Below are positions 44,764 to 60,100 of a stretch of 64,000 bases of DNA, piece by piece (position 1 is the stretch's first letter; the number at the start of each line of letters is the position of its first letter). The position numbers were made by a program, and so were the translations under genes. The notes under the pieces were generated by a model. That model saw only the letters and a program-made list of their open reading frames with translations. It did not search any database and was not told the DNA's origin. This stretch comes from Pseudosulfitobacter sp. DSM 107133 (GTDB lineage: Bacteria > Pseudomonadota > Alphaproteobacteria > Rhodobacterales > Rhodobacteraceae): NCBI RefSeq assembly GCF_022788695.1, contig NZ_CP085155.1, positions 496,001 through 560,000 of the forward strand, read 5' to 3'.

Positions 44764-44781
44764 ATGCAAGTTAGCTTGCAT
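44764..44781. promoter_or_regulatory. 18-bp palindrome upstream of the giant adhesin gene
   Basis: ATGCAAG-TTAG-CTTGCAT is a perfect 7-4-7 dyad, flanked on each side by ATTTTGCA (about 44744 and 44786). It lies about 350 bases before the adhesin start and has the size of a LuxR-type or similar dimer operator; the binding protein is unknown. Confidence 0.5.
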
Positions 44782-45132
44782 GTCATTTTGCATCTACCCG
44801 CGCGGAGACCAGTTTCCGCCGGATCATTTTTTGTCGCGTGTTTCAAGAAAGAGGCATTTGTGTATTTAAGTTTCGCGCGTGTGGCGCTTCTACAAATCCC
44901 GAAAATCCTAATTCACGCTGTCTTCTCAGGGCGGGACTCTGCAATTCGGAAATCTTGTCCGAATACAGGGAACCTGCATTGCGGCAACGCAACGCGCGCG
45001 CCCGTCCGCCGTTCCAAAACAGAAATTCAATTCCGGTCGCTGCACGCATGCCCCGGACCCGCCACTTCGCCCGCTCAATAGCGCGCTGCACCCAGATAAA
45101 CCCAATAAGAAATTCCCGACAGGAGCACTCTC

Positions 45133-48100
45133 ATGGCCGTCACATCCACAGGTACCAATGGTTTCTATTACGAATATGTCACCGCAAATGCGACGACCGT
45201 TATTGACAGCAATGCCGACGCCCGCGCGCTGATCTTCGACGGAACCGGCCAAGCGACTCGGTCCGATGGCCATGTAAATTATGTCAGCATTCTGTCCCCC
45301 GGCGTCGATGACTTTGCGGTCCGCTATACCGGAACATTCAACGTATCACCCGCAAAAGTCGGCGACTGGGATTTCCAGATTGCGGCCGATGACGGGATCA
45401 TCCTGATCATCGACGGAGTAGAGATCAATTCGCGCTTTGATGAAAGTGACCCAGGCAGCGTTCCGGGCGGCTGGAACGACACCTCGACGGTCAACCTTTC
45501 GGCAGGTACCCACACGATCGAAGTGATTTATTGGGAACGCAGCGGCGGTGAAAGCGTGTCCTTGCTGGCGCAAGCCCCTGACGAGGTCAGCATGACGGCA
45601 TTTGGCGCCGATGATGGTGTCGCTGGTGCCACAATCACCAACGATGCCCCCGATTTCGGCACAGTGGCCAGCCCGATCAGCGTCGCCGAAGGTGAAACCG
45701 GCGTGGTCTTTGACGCGCAAGCCACAGATGATGGTGGCGCCGCAGATGCCGGGATTACCTATTCCTTCGATGGCGGCGTTGACGATGGCAAATTCACGAT
45801 CGATTCAAGCACCGGCGAAGTTAGCTTTAGTGCAGCCCCCGATTTCGAAAATCCCACAGATGACGGCGCCAACAACACCTATGCAATTTCCGTTCGCGCG
45901 ACCGATGCCGAGGGTGCTTTCACCTCGCAAGCGGTCCAGTTCAATGTGACCAACGTTGCCCCCGTAGGGACCGTCACCGCAGACGGTGACGGCCTCTTTG
46001 CCGAGGGTGAAACCATCACCTTTACCGTGACCTTTGACGAAGTCGTGACAGAAAACTTGTCCGCGCTGACCCTGACCGGTCCGCGTAGCGCGACCTATGA
46101 CAGCGGCTCTGGCACCAACACGCTGACCTACACCTACACCGTCGGGGCGTCCGATGACGAAGCCGATCTTGAGGTGACAGGCTACACTGGCGATATCACC
46201 GATGACGGTGGCGCCCCGGCTGTCCTTGTGGCAACCAGCGACCTCGACATCGTGCTGGACACCACAGCACCCGCAACACCGGGCGTGCCCGATCTGCTGG
46301 CGACCTCTGACAGCAATATTAACAACGATGACACCACCAACGACACGACTCCGACGTTTTCGGTCGATGTGTCCGGCCTGAGCGCTGGCGAATTTGTAAC
46401 CCTGATTGATCAAAACGCGGGCGGCGCTACAATTTCGGCGGCCTATGAAGTCACGGGCACCGAAACCGACGGTCTGGCAGAAATCACGGCAAACATTCTG
46501 ACCGATGCTGTGTATAGCGTTGCCGCCCTCCCAACCGATGCGGCCGGCAACATCGGCACGGCATCAGCGGGGCTTCCCGTCACCATTGACACCGATGCAG
46601 ATGTTGGCGACGACCTTTCGATTGCCTTTGTGAACGCTGGCAGTGATCAAGTTTACGGCGGCACTGAAACCGTCGCGATCAGCGTGAGCGGACTTGACAC
46701 GAACACCGCTGCCGAACTGACCATCACCGGCACGGCTGGCGATGTGGTCAAAGCGGTTTCCGGCAACGGCACCGTGACGCTGAACACAGCAGAGTCCGTA
46801 AGCCTGGGTGACGGCGCACTTTCGGCTGCGATCGTGGCCACAGACACGGCCGGCAACACGACATCCCCTGCTCCTATTAATTCCTTCTCGGCGGATTACA
46901 CTGCGCCCACCGTGGTTTCTGCCGCGATTTCAGGTGGCACCGGCGTGGACGGCACGATTCTTGATGCCGATACTGGCGGGACCGTTGAGCTGACCATCAC
47001 CTTCTCGGAAGAAATGGACACCGCTACAGATCCGTCCATTGCCATCTTTACCGCAGGCACCGGCCTGACCGAAAGCGCAACCGTCGCGCGCAGCTGGTCC
47101 GTTGACGGCACCGCGCTGACCCTGACCTATGACGTGGCCGACACAGACGTTGATCTGGCCGACATTGAAGTGACCGTAACCGATGCCGCTGACGCTGCGG
47201 GCAACGTGCTGAGCATGGGGTCGCCGATCACCACCGAGACTGCCATTGATACCGACACATCCGCCGCGCAGACCGCGACAGTCGCCTTCGACGAGATCCC
47301 CGATCAGGCGCAAGCGACAGCTGGCGCGATTGATCTGGTGACGCTCGACGGTACCGACGGCACCACCTATGCCCTTTCAGGTATGGGAGAAATCAACACT
47401 CATGTCGAATTCGATGGCCTGACGCTGCGGATCAGCGACAACGAGGCCGCACGCGCGTTTTTTGACCGCGAGGAAAATCCATCTATCGTGATCGAGGTCG
47501 CAGGGACCGACAACGCAGGCAACATCACCCTGTCGACGTTGACCTTCAACCTGAACGATCTGAATGATGCGCCAGAGCTGGGCGCAGGTCCGAACACCGA
47601 CGCCGACACCGTCAAGGAACGCGCTGATGGCGCGGGCGAGAACGCCGTGCCCTTCGGGACAGACGGCACCTTTACCGTCACCGACGACGACACCGGCAAC
47701 ACCCATTCGGTCACGGTTTCCAACATCTCGACCACCGGGTCGGGCGGCTTCCTTGGCTTCTTCTCGGCTGGTTTCGATGATCCGATCACCGGTGACGGCG
47801 CCGGTACAGTCGCCTGGAACTTCAACGTCGGCGCCCCGCTGCCCGCCGGTGTTTCGGCCGCGCAAATGGCGACCATTGACGCATTGGCCGAAGGCGAGAC
47901 CATCGTTCAGACCTATGACGTGATCGTCACCGAGACCAACACCTCGCCCGCACAGTCGTTTACACAGCGTGTAACCATCACCATCGAAGGCACAAATGAC
48001 CTGCCCGTAATCTCTGGCACAGAGATTGGCGCAAGCGTAACCGAAGTTGTTGATCCGTCGATGGCGGACCAGACGTTGACCGCCGAAGGCACGTTGAGCG

Positions 48101-51100
48101 TCGCGGACACAGACGCCACCGATACCGTTGTCGTTGAGGTCACCTCGGTCGCAACTTCTGGCACTTTCACCGGGACGAATCCGCTCGAGGGCACCGACTT
48201 GCTTGGCTTCATGCAGGTTGTCGCGGGTGACGGTACATCCGGCACTCCCGGCACTGCCACCGATGCAATGGCAGCAGCTGAATCCGCACCATCCGATTTC
48301 ACCTGGAAATTCAGCGCGGGCATCACTGCCACAAGCGCATTCGATTTCCTTAACGAAGGTGAAACTCTTGAGCTGGCCTATACGCTGACGGCCACCGACA
48401 GCAGCACCGCGGCAGGCGTCGACACGCAGGTCGTCACGATCACTGTTACCGGCAGCAACGACGTGCCAACCATCGCCGCCGCCAGTACCGTTGGTGGTGT
48501 GGTCGAGGCTGGTGACGGCATCCCCGGGACATCAAACGCAACCGGCTCGCTGAACGTGTCGGGTATGAACTGGGCCGATGCGGATGACGGCGAAACGGCT
48601 GATTTGCTAATCACCAAGGGCTCCGCAGGAAGTGATGCGCAGAGCAATCTGACCTTTGACAGCGGTATGCTTTCGAACGAAGCGGCGATCGAAGGCACCT
48701 ATGGCACGCTTTATGTCACAGCGACCGGCGATTACCGTTACGAGTTGAACGATCTGGACGCAGACACCCAGGCGCTGGACGGCGGCGATCTGACTTCGGA
48801 AACCTTCAACTACACCATTGCCAACCGCACGGGTGGTGCAGAAAACGAAGCAACACAGACACTTACCGTTAACATTACAGGCAGCAACGACGCGCCCGAA
48901 ATCACCGTGGTCGAAGCGGTGGGGACAGTCGTCGAAGCTGGTGTTGACAGCGAAAACGCTGCCAGCGCGGGCACGCCTTCCGCAACGGGCAGCTTTACCG
49001 CCAGCGACGTGGATGCAGACGATACTGACTTGACGTGGTCGGCCAATGTGAGTGGCATGCAAATCATCGGCATGGGCGGCGAAATCATCGGCACCTACGG
49101 CACGTTCAGCGTCGACGCCTCCGGCGCATGGACCTTTACGCTGGCGAACGAGTCGCCCGCGGTCGATGCGCTGTACCAGGGGGAATCCGTCTCGGAAACC
49201 TTCGAGGTCGAGGTTGCTGACGGCAACGGCGGCACAGACACCGAAACCGTCACCATCAACATCACCGGCACCAATGACGCCCCGGTGGTCACCGCCGATG
49301 CCCTGCCAGATACCGATGTCACAGAAATCGGTGACGGGGTCGCAGGCGACGCGTCTGCTTCCGGCTCGTTCACTGTGACGGATGTCGATTCCGATGCGCC
49401 CACCACCGATGACGATGCCAAAATCTGGTCCATCGTGGACGGCGATACCGGCGCCCTCACAACAGCGAATCCAGCCACCTCAGCGCAGGTTATCGGCACA
49501 TACGGCACGCTGACGCTGACCAATATGGGTGCGTGGACCTACACATTGGGCGATTCATTCGCGGCGACGCAGGCGCTTGACGATAGCGGAAGCGTCAACG
49601 ATGTATTCACCGTGCGCGTGGCCGACGGCCTGGGCGGCTTTGACGAAATCGACGTGACCGTAACGGTCGCGGGCAGCAATGATGCACCCACCATCACGGT
49701 TGAAACCGGTGACGGCATCACCGGCGCGGTCACCGAAGGCAGCGGCACCCTCACTGCCAGCGATACGCTGACCATCTCGGACGTCGACGGCAATGAAACC
49801 GTGACAACCACCGTCACCGGCGTCACAGCCTCGGGTGTACTGGGCGAATTTGGCGCGATTGATGATGCAACGTTGCAAGCTCTTGTCGAGATTGCAAACG
49901 GCACGCTGACCAACGACGCATCCGGCAACGGGTCCAACCAGGCAACCTGGAACTTCAGCGCTGAATCGACCCTGTTCGACTATCTGGCCAAAGACGAGGT
50001 CCTGACGCTGGCCTATGAAATCACCAGCGATGACACCACCACCACCGACACCCAAACCGTGACTGTCACGGTCACCGGTTCGAATGATCTCCCCTCTGTA
50101 CAAATTGGCGCGGGCGACAGCGACACCGGCGCCGTGACGGAATCCGATATGCTTGTTATGGGCAACTTGGAAACCAATGGCACGCTGACCATTTCCGATC
50201 GAGATGCCAGTGACACACACACACCGAACGCTTATCTTGATACGGTAACCTGGACGGATCTGAACGGGACCAACAACGGAGGGACTCCGTCCTCTGCCGG
50301 GACCATCAGCAACCCCGCATTGCTGGCCGCGCTTGAAAACGCCTTTTCGGTCGACAACAGCACCGACAACGACACGATCGAATGGACCTATAGCCTGGCC
50401 GATACCCAGGTTGATTTCCTTGGTGCGGGTGAAACACTGACATTGGTGTTCTACGTCTCTGCGCAAGACGACAGCGCCAGCGGCGGCGGCGACATCAACA
50501 ACCAGCCGGACACTTCGCCCGTTCGCCCGGTCACCATCACGATCACCGGCAGCGACGACGCGCCAACCATCACCGCTGACACGCAAAACAGCTTTGACGA
50601 AGGTGACTCGCTGGTCATTGAAGATGGCGCGGCCACTGGCCCCAGCCTTGCCGATGACGTCACCGTCAACCTGCTGGGCACGGGCGTGGATACCACCTCG
50701 GAAATCTGGGTAACCAACGTCGATGAAGAGCTGGACACCAACGATACCCGCAGCACCACCGGCACACCGTCGATCTCTGTTGGCGGCTCGCTGCCCGCGG
50801 GCTATGCTGCTGCCGACGTCGAAGCTGCCTTTGGCGGTCTGACGTCCGACAGTGATGTGGTCACTTTCAACCGCAACGCCGCCGTCTTCGACGCACTTGA
50901 TGACGGGGCGTTCATTGACGTTACGCTCAGCTACACCGTGCGCACCACTTCGCCCGACGGGACAACCTTTGTCGACACGCCGCTGACCACCGTTGTGCGC
51001 GTGAATGGGGTGAACGACGCACCCTATATCGTCAATACCGAAGACTTTGAGGCCGACATCACTGAAGACGGCACCACCAGCCTGAACGGGGCCATCACTT

Positions 51101-54100
51101 TCAATGACATCGAGCCCACCGATACAGCGGCACTTTCGGTGACGGTCACCGCAGTTGAGGGCACCGGAGACGGTGCCGCCTCGCTGGCCGACTATGTCGG
51201 TACCTTCTCGGCCGGTTCCCTGGCGCCTTCGGGTGGCAGCGATGGCTCGGTCTTCTATTCGTTCAACATCAGTAACGCCGTGTTGCAGAACCTGGCCGAA
51301 GGCGAAGTCTTTACCCAGTCCTATGAGGTTGCCATCACCGACGGCGATCTGGAAACCTCCCGTCCCATCGTGATCACCTTTACCGGCGTCAATGACGCCC
51401 CGGCGAATGTGGTCGTCAGCGGCACAACCGCCGTGACCGAAGATCTGGATACCGACGCGACGGCTGCCGCAACCACGCAGCAGCTGACCGGATCGATCAG
51501 CTTTGACGATGCAGATGTCTCGACACTTGCGGCAGGCGATCCCGCAATCACTGCGGATACACACACCGTCACCAGTGCCTTTGCTTCGGCCACACTCGAT
51601 GGTGATGCTCTTGTCGGCTACAGCGGTGCCACCGGCACCTTTGCGATCGACGCGGCCAGCGTCGTTGCCGCGAACATGGCCCAGACGGTGGCGAACTCCG
51701 TCGACTGGACCTATGACATCAATGATGCTGACTTCGACTTCCTGGCAGACGGCGAAGCGCTGGCGCTGACGTTCACCGTGACCATCGACGACGGCAACAC
51801 CGACGGCGTGACCACGCAGGATGTCACCTTTACCGTGACCGGCACCAACGACAGCCCGACATTGGGATTGACCGGCATGGGCGACAGCAACGCCGACACC
51901 CTTGCCGAGACTGACGCTGGTCTGACGGCCTCCGGCACCCTGACGCTGAGCGATGTCGATCTGAGCGACACTGTCTCGGTCAACGGGATTTCGGTTGCCG
52001 TCACCTCCGGCAGCGCGGGCACACTCGACAATGCCACGCTTCAGGCGATGCTGAGCGTCGCGGGTGACCTAGATGCCACCGAAACAAGCGAACAGGTCAC
52101 CTGGACCTTTGACAGCGGAATGGAGGCTTTCGATTACCTGACCGCAACGCAATCGCTTGAGCTGACCTACACGTTGACGGCCACCGACAGCGCAGGTGCA
52201 ACCGACACCCAAAATGTCGTCATCACCATCAACGGCACCAACGACGTACCAACAATCGCAGGTACTGCCACGGGCACAGTCGCAGAAGACGCGATGGATC
52301 TGACCGCCAGCGGCCAGATCACCATTGCCGATCCTGACACCGGCGAAAGCACCTTTGGCGCGATTGCAGCGGGCACCGCGGGCGACAACGCCTATGGCAC
52401 CTTCGAAGTAGATACCGCAGGCAACTGGACCTACACGCTCAACAACGCGTTGGATGTGGTACAGGATCTGGGCGTCGGCCAAAGCATCGACGACACGATC
52501 ACCGTCGCCTCATTTGACGGCACCGCGTCGCAGGTACTGACCGTCACCATCACCGGCACAAACGACGCGCCCGTGATCGACGAGGTTGCCACGGACAATG
52601 CGCCGACAACCGATGAGGATGTGCCGTTCACCGGTACCGTCGTGGCCGCTGACCGCGATGGCGACACGTTGACCTATGCTGTCGGCACCGATGCGGCGAA
52701 CGGATCGGTGACAATCAACGAGACGTCAGGTGAGTACACCTATACCCCCGACGCAAACACCAACGGCCCCGACAGTTTCATTATCAATGTGACTGACGGA
52801 CAGGGCGGATTGGACGCGATCACCATCAACATCGGGGTCACCGCCGTAGACGATGCGCCCGATGCCGCTGCCGGTACGGATACCACCGCTGAAGACACTG
52901 CCGTGATCATCGACGTGACGCCCTTCGTCACCGAGGTGGATGGCGAAACCTATTCGGTCACGGCCGCCAGCGTCCCTGCGGCGCAGGGTACTGTGACCTT
53001 CTCGGGCACCTCCATCACCTTCACCCCTGCCCTGAACTTCAACGGCAACGCCGAGATCGCCTATACCGTCACCGACGATGCAGGCACCCTCTCGGACAGC
53101 GACACTGTCACTGTCACCGTCACCGCCGTCGATGACGCGCCGGTTGCCGCAGACGACACCCAGACGGTGCTGGAAGATGCCGCGACCACAGACTTTGATG
53201 TGGCATCGCTGATCACCGAGGTGGACGGCGACGCGGTCATCGTCTCTGCAACCGTTCCCGCAGCCGAAGGCACTGTCACCGTCACCGGCACCGTTATCAG
53301 CTTCACCCCCGCCGCCAACTTCAACGGTTTGGCGACGATCAGCTACACGGTCACCGATGACACCGGCGCCGCGCGGAGCGACAACGGCGTGATTGCGGTC
53401 ACCGTCACCCCGGTCAACGACGCAACCGAGATTGACGTGGCAGCTCAGGTCACTCCGACACATGTCGAAGCGGTTGATGCGGCACCCGCCGTGCCGACGC
53501 TGGTGGCCGATGCGGTCACGCTGGTCGATGTCGACGGGCTGGACTATGACGGCGCGGTCTTCACCGCGGCTGTCGACAGCGGCGATGCAAGCGATCTGCT
53601 GTCCCTCGACAACGCAGGCAGCGTTGCCGTCACAGGCAGCACCGTCAGCGTTGGCGGCACCGATGTGGGCACGCTGAGCAGCGGCACCGGCACGCTTTCG
53701 GTTGCCTTTGCCGGACTGGTCAGCGAAGCGCAGGTGCAGGCCGTTGTGCAAGCCCTGGCCTATGCCACCACCAGCGACCAACCCGCGGCAAGCCGCGCGA
53801 TCACGCTGGACCTCACCGATGGTGACGGCGGCACTGCAATGCAGCAATCCGTCTCTCTCGACATCTCAGCCAGCAACGATACGCCGACTGCAAATGACTT
53901 TACAGCGGCGCCCTCCCTGGCCGAAGACCTGAATATCGACATTCCCATCGTCAATGGCACCGCAGGCATGGGCGAGATCTCTCTCGCAGAGTTCGGCAGC
54001 GATCCCGATGGCAACATCGACCTGTCCTCGATCAGCTTTGCGGGCACGGCGATGGTGAACGGCATGTCCGAAACCTTTGCCACCCTCGGTCTGAGCTATG

Positions 54101-57100
54101 ACAGCCTGACGAATGAAATATCTGTAGACGGGACAGCCGCATTCTACCAAAGCCTGGATGCAGGCGACACGCTGTCGCTGGAGCTCGGCTTTACCTTGAC
54201 CGACGGCGCAAGTGCCTCGGATGACGGGGTGCTCACCCTGACCGTGACAGGTGCGAACGACCTGCCGGTTCTGGGCGCTGCTAACCTTGTCACCTACGCC
54301 GATACTAGCGCAGATGACACCTTTGGTGATGTCGCGGGCACCTTCGTTGCAACCGATGTGGACGAGGATGACACAGATCTGTTCTACAGCCTCGGCGGTG
54401 GTAGTTCGAGCGGCTCGGATGCAGGTGGCGGGTTTGAGACGCTTACCAGCCCATACGGCGTACTGAAACTGTACAATAACGGCAATTACACATTCGAAGT
54501 AAACAGCACGGCAATCAACGCGGCCCCCGCAGGCGCCCCGATCGTGGTCGAATTTGATGTCCTGGTCTACGACGACGATGGCGCCAACCCGACAACGATG
54601 ACGGTCACCGTGAATCCTGCCAATGACACGCCGGAAATCGACACAATCGCTCCGGGCAGCGTCGTTGATACGGTCGCAGCCGACAGCATTCCAGATCTGA
54701 CAGGTACGGCCACGGCCAGTGACCGCGACACCGGCGACGTGCCAGAGTTCACCATTGCGGGTGAAACAGTTGTGGAAGGTGAGACAAGCCAGACGTTCTA
54801 TTACGACCGCACAGCCGATACCGTCGGTACCACCGCGGGCGCTGGTCTGATCGAGCTGGGCACGCTGACCGTGCAAACCACGGGCGGCTATGTCTTTGAC
54901 GTCAACGATGCTGGTATCGACGCCCTGCGCGCCGGTGAGGCCCCCGTGATCTCTACCGATCTGCGCGCAACCGACGATCTGGGGCTGTTCACCGAAACGC
55001 CGCTGACCATCAACGTCACCGGCGCGAACGACACCCCCGTTGTCGTTGGCGTGGTTCCCGGCCTGACAATCACCGCCAAGGAACAGCTGGAGGCAAGCGG
55101 CGAACGCCCGGATGCCGAAGGCACGGCAGTGACCGCAAACACTACGATCTCTTACGAGGATGCAGACAGCGTCGGCACGCCGAACTTCGCCTTCATCCCT
55201 GCCGAGTCTGGTTATGCCGGTACGATCTCGTTCACGCCGTCCGGCGGAAATGTGTCGACAGGCAGCGTCGGTGTGGGCTTCACAATCCCCGATGCACAGC
55301 TGAACGCTCTTGCTGAGGGCGAAGCGCTGGGTAGCAGCCCGCAAGAATACGAGATCCGTATTTTTGACGACAGCGGTGCCTTTGTTTCGCAGACAGTGCT
55401 CATCCAGATTGTCGGCAGCAACGACCGCCCGGTGATCTCTGCCGCTGCTGGCCAGGATGGCGCGGATGTTTTCGAAGCGGCCGATGGCGTGCTTGACGGC
55501 ACAATCACCGCAACCGGCGACCTGAGTGTCACCGATGAGGATCTCATCGACAACGTGACGCTCAGCGTAACGGATGTTGCGGTATCGGGCAGCTACGCGG
55601 GTGACTCGACACCGACCGCGACGGCACTGAAGGGCATGCTCGGCTTCGGCCCAAGCGGCGCGACCTCCGGCTTCGCGGCTCTCTACACCGTTGACGCCGA
55701 TGGCGCAGGGTCGGATCTGACTTGGGGCTTCACTTCGGGGACAGCAGGCGACAATGCGTTTGAATTCCTCGCAGACGGCGAAACCCTTGTGCTGGCCTAT
55801 GAGGTCACAGCCGACGACGCCTCTGGCACCGACACGGCAGCCACCACTCAGACCATCACCGTCACCATCACCGGGACCAACGACAGCCCCGTCGCCGCAG
55901 GCGATGTAACCGTCACCCAGAACGAGGATATCGACGCGCTTGAGGTCATCACGACCGCAACAGCGACAGACCTCGACGACAGCGATACACTTGTCTTCTC
56001 GATCAACGCGGGCAACGACGATGGCCTGTTCGAGATTGACGCGACCACAGGCGAAATCTCACTCGCGGATGGCATGTCGCTTGATGCCGAAGCAGTGGGC
56101 GGCGGCCAGCATGTCCTGACAATCCTGACGGACGATCAGAACGGCGGGACGGGCACCCAGCAGGTGACAATCAACGTTGCAGATGTGGATGACAACATCA
56201 CCACCCTGCCCGTCGATGCAGACCCAACCGCGATGGGCGAAGGCAACGTGGACGAGAACGCCACAGCCGGAACGCTCGTGGGCATCTCTGCACAATCGAC
56301 AGACGCCGATGTAACTGCGGCTCCGCTGAGCTATGCCATCACCGGTGGCACCGGCATGGGCCTGTTCGAAATCGACAGCGCGAATGGTGCCGTCAGCGTC
56401 GCCACTGGCGCGACAATTGATCGCGAAGCCTCCGGCGGCGACAGCTACACCATCGAGGTGACCGCAACGCCACAGAACGGGGCGGCAAGCGCTCCGGCAA
56501 CATTCACGATCACCATCAACGATCTGGATGAGTTCGACGTAACCGCACCTGCCGATGACGACATGCTCACCCCGAACGAGATTTCGGAATCTGCGGCCGC
56601 GGGCACTTATGTCGGTCTGATGGCACTGTCGGTTGACGGCGACGCGACTCTTAACGGGGTGACCTATGCGCTGACCGACGACGCGGGCGGCCGGTTCGAA
56701 ATCGACGCCGTTTCTGGCGCGGTGACCCTGTCGGATGAACCCGGTGCCACCGGCATCGACTTTGAAACCCAGACCAGCCACCTGATCACCGTGCAAGCCA
56801 CCAGCGAGGATGGCAGCACGGCTAGCACCGATTTCACAATCGACATCCTCGTGGCCGACGATACGCCACCGGTGATCCAGACCAACGCGGCGCAGTCTGC
56901 GGCAGAGAACCAGACCACGGTTGTGCTGCTGGATGCGACAGACGTGGACAGCAACGATGCCTCTATCGTCTTCACGATCACTGGCGGCGATGATGCTGCG
57001 GCCTTTGAAATCGGAGAGGACAATGTCCTGCGCTTTGTCTCTGCGCCTGATTTTGAAATGCCGACTGACACCGGTGCCGATCGCACATACGAAGTGACAG

Positions 57101-60100
57101 TCCGGGCAACCGATCCACTGGGCAACTTCAGCGAGCGCACGATTTCGGTCGACCTGACGGATGTAAACGAGGCACCCGAGGTGGCGCTCGACAACACCGT
57201 CGTCACGATTGCGGAAAACACGGATCTGACCGGTGGCGTCAAGGTGGCGGATATCACCATCACCGACGATGCACTGGGAACCGAGGGACTGAGCCTCGCG
57301 GGAGACGATGCCGGTCGCTTCACAATTGTGATGGGCACATCGGGACCAGAGCTGCACTTCAACGGGACTTCACCCAACTTCGAAGCGCCTGACGACTTCG
57401 GCGGCGACGGGGTCTATGACGTAACGGTTCTGGTAGATGACGCCACGCTGGGTATGGGGTCGGACGACTCCGCCGCCTTTAGCCTGACCGTAACCGATGT
57501 AAACGAGGCGCCGGTTGCGGCGGACGAATTCGACCTTTCAGAAGGCAGCTTGGATGAAGACTCCAGCTTCAACGTGACGTTTACCACTGTGTCCGGAATG
57601 CTGGAGCCGGGACAGGTCGAACTGAGCACGATCGTTCAGGACGAGGACGGCAACGTCGATCTCACTTCGCTCTCCTTCGACAGTATAACGCTTGATGGTG
57701 TCACATTGGCCGACATTGCCGCAGGCGGTGTCAGCTACAATTCCGCAACGGGTGCCTTCACCCTCGATGCTTCGGTAGAGGCCTATCAATCGCTCGCCGT
57801 CGGACAGACAGGGATTGTCTTGGCGAATTTCACAGTCACCGACGCCGGAGGGCTAAGCGATACTGGCTCCTTGCGGTTCGAACTGGAAGGGACGAACGAC
57901 CTGCCCGTCGTGACAGTGGCAGACTCCGATCTCACTGTGACAACGGACGAGGATACTGCAGTCAGTGGCACCGTGGTCGCAACCGATGTGGATGCAGGCA
58001 GCACGATTGCTTACAGCGTGGAAATAGACGACGGGCCTGCCAATGGAATCGTCACAATTGACGCCGTGACGGGTGACTACACCTACACACCCGATACCAA
58101 CACAAGCGGCTTCGACAGCTTCACGGTCACCATCACAGACGATCAGATGGCAAGCGTCACACAGGTGGTCAACATCGGGGTCACCCCCGTAGACGATGCG
58201 CCCGATGCCGCTGCCGGTACGGATACCACCGCTGAAGACACTGCCGTGATCATCGACGTGACGCCCTTCGTCACCGAGGTGGATGGCGAAACCTATTCGG
58301 TCACGGCCGCCAGCGTCCCTGCGGCGCAGGGTACTGTGACCTTCTCGGGCACCTCCATCACCTTCACCCCTGCCCTGAACTTCAACGGCAACGCCGAGAT
58401 CGCCTATACCGTCACCGACGATGCAGGCACCCTCTTGGACAGCGACACTGTCACTGTCACCGTCACCGCCGTCGATGACGCGCCGGTTGCCGCAGACGAC
58501 ACCCAGACGGTGCTGGAAGATGCCGCGACCACAGACTTTGATGTGGCATCGCTGATCACCGAGGTGGACGGCGACGCGGTCATCGTCTCTGCAACCGTTC
58601 CCGCAGCCGAAGGCACTGTCACCGTCACCGGCACCGTTATCAGCTTCACCCCCGCCGCCAACTTCAACGGTTTGGCGACGATCAGCTACACGGTCACCGA
58701 TGACACCGGCGCCGCGCGGAGCGACAACGGCGTGATTGCGGTCACCGTCACCCCGGTCAACGACGCAACCGAGATTGACGTGGCAGCTCAGGTCACTCCG
58801 ACACATGTCGAAGCGGTTGATGCGGCACCCGCCGTGCCGACGCTGGTGGCCGATGCGGTCACGCTGGTCGATGTCGACGGGCTGGACTATGACGGCGCGG
58901 TCTTCACCGCGGCTGTCGACAGCGGCGATGCAAGCGATCTGCTGTCCCTCGACAACGCAGGCAGCGTTGCCGTCACAGGCAGCACCGTCAGCGTTGGCGG
59001 CACCGATGTGGGCACGCTGAGCAGCGGCACCGGCACGCTTTCGGTTGCCTTTGCCGGACTGGTCAGCGAAGCGCAGGTGCAGGCCGTTGTGCAAGCCCTG
59101 GCCTATGCCACCACCAGCGACCAACCCGCGGCAAGCCGCGCGATCACGCTGGACCTCACCGATGGTGACGGCGGCACTGCAATGCAGCAATCCGTCTCTC
59201 TCGACATCTCAGCCAGCAACGATACGCCGACACCGACCGACGATATCTTTATTGTCGGCGAGGGCAGCTTCCTGTCGACAGGCAACGTGTTGACCGCAGG
59301 TACAGCCGACAGCGATCCAGACGGGGATTCCCTGACGGTTAGTGCACTGGCCGATGTCAAGGACGACACCGGCACCGCCGACGCATCCGGCAATGCCCTC
59401 GTGGGCGCCTCGGCCGGGGTCATCACCACAGATTGGGGCGCAGAAGTCACGCTGCAGTCCAACGGTTCGCTGTTCTACAACCTCACCTCCAATACGGCCC
59501 GCTTCAACCAGCTGGCCGCAGGGCAAAGCGCGATTGACAGCTTCACGTACACCGTCACCGACGGGGTGCTGACCGAAACCGCAACAGTCAGCGTTACGAT
59601 CATCGGCACCAACGACAACATCAAAGCGGTTGCCGATACCATCACCGCAACCGAAGACACAGCTGCATCCGTCTCTGGCAACCTGCTGGCGAACGACACG
59701 GATGTGGATGTTGGCGACACCCGCGAGATCATCAACGTGACCAGCTCGGTCACAGCGACGGCCATTGCAACCGCGACTGGCTATCAGATCACGACGGTGG
59801 ACGGTGTGGTCATCACGCTGGGACAAGATGGCAGCTATGCGCTGACTGCTCCGGATACCCTGGATGAAGGTACGCTTTATACTGCTACCTTCCAGTACAG
59901 CGTGCAGGATGGCGGATCGGCCCAGTCGACAACAACCGTGACTGTGAATGTCACCGGCAACAACGATGGCCCGGCAGCGGCAACAGTCACGCTGACCGCA
60001 TCGGATGAGGACACCACCCGTGTCATCACCGAAGCGGAACTGCTGGCCGGTGCGTCCGACCCGGATGCCAACGCGGTGCTGGAGATCACGGATCTGAGCC

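Larger units (their letters stand above)
43781..45132. other. 1.35-kb gene-poor region upstream of the giant adhesin gene
   Basis: No convincing gene lies here. 43784-44139 has small open frames on both strands without recognisable domains. 44140-44162 is a degraded end of the palindromic element (20 of 22 matches). 44220-44640 is clearly AT-rich against the GC-rich surroundings. From 44640 to 45132 the composition rises again and holds a strong palindrome at 44764-44781. The segment probably mixes repeat debris and a long promoter region for the adhesin gene. Confidence 0.6.

Noticed and set aside
49555..51564. A 669-codon antisense frame inside the adhesin gene, and similar ones at 52726-53847 and 57853-59190
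   Set aside because: They mirror the Thr/Asp/Ala-rich repeats of the adhesin and two of them are simply the same duplicated DNA; no family resemblance or start signals.
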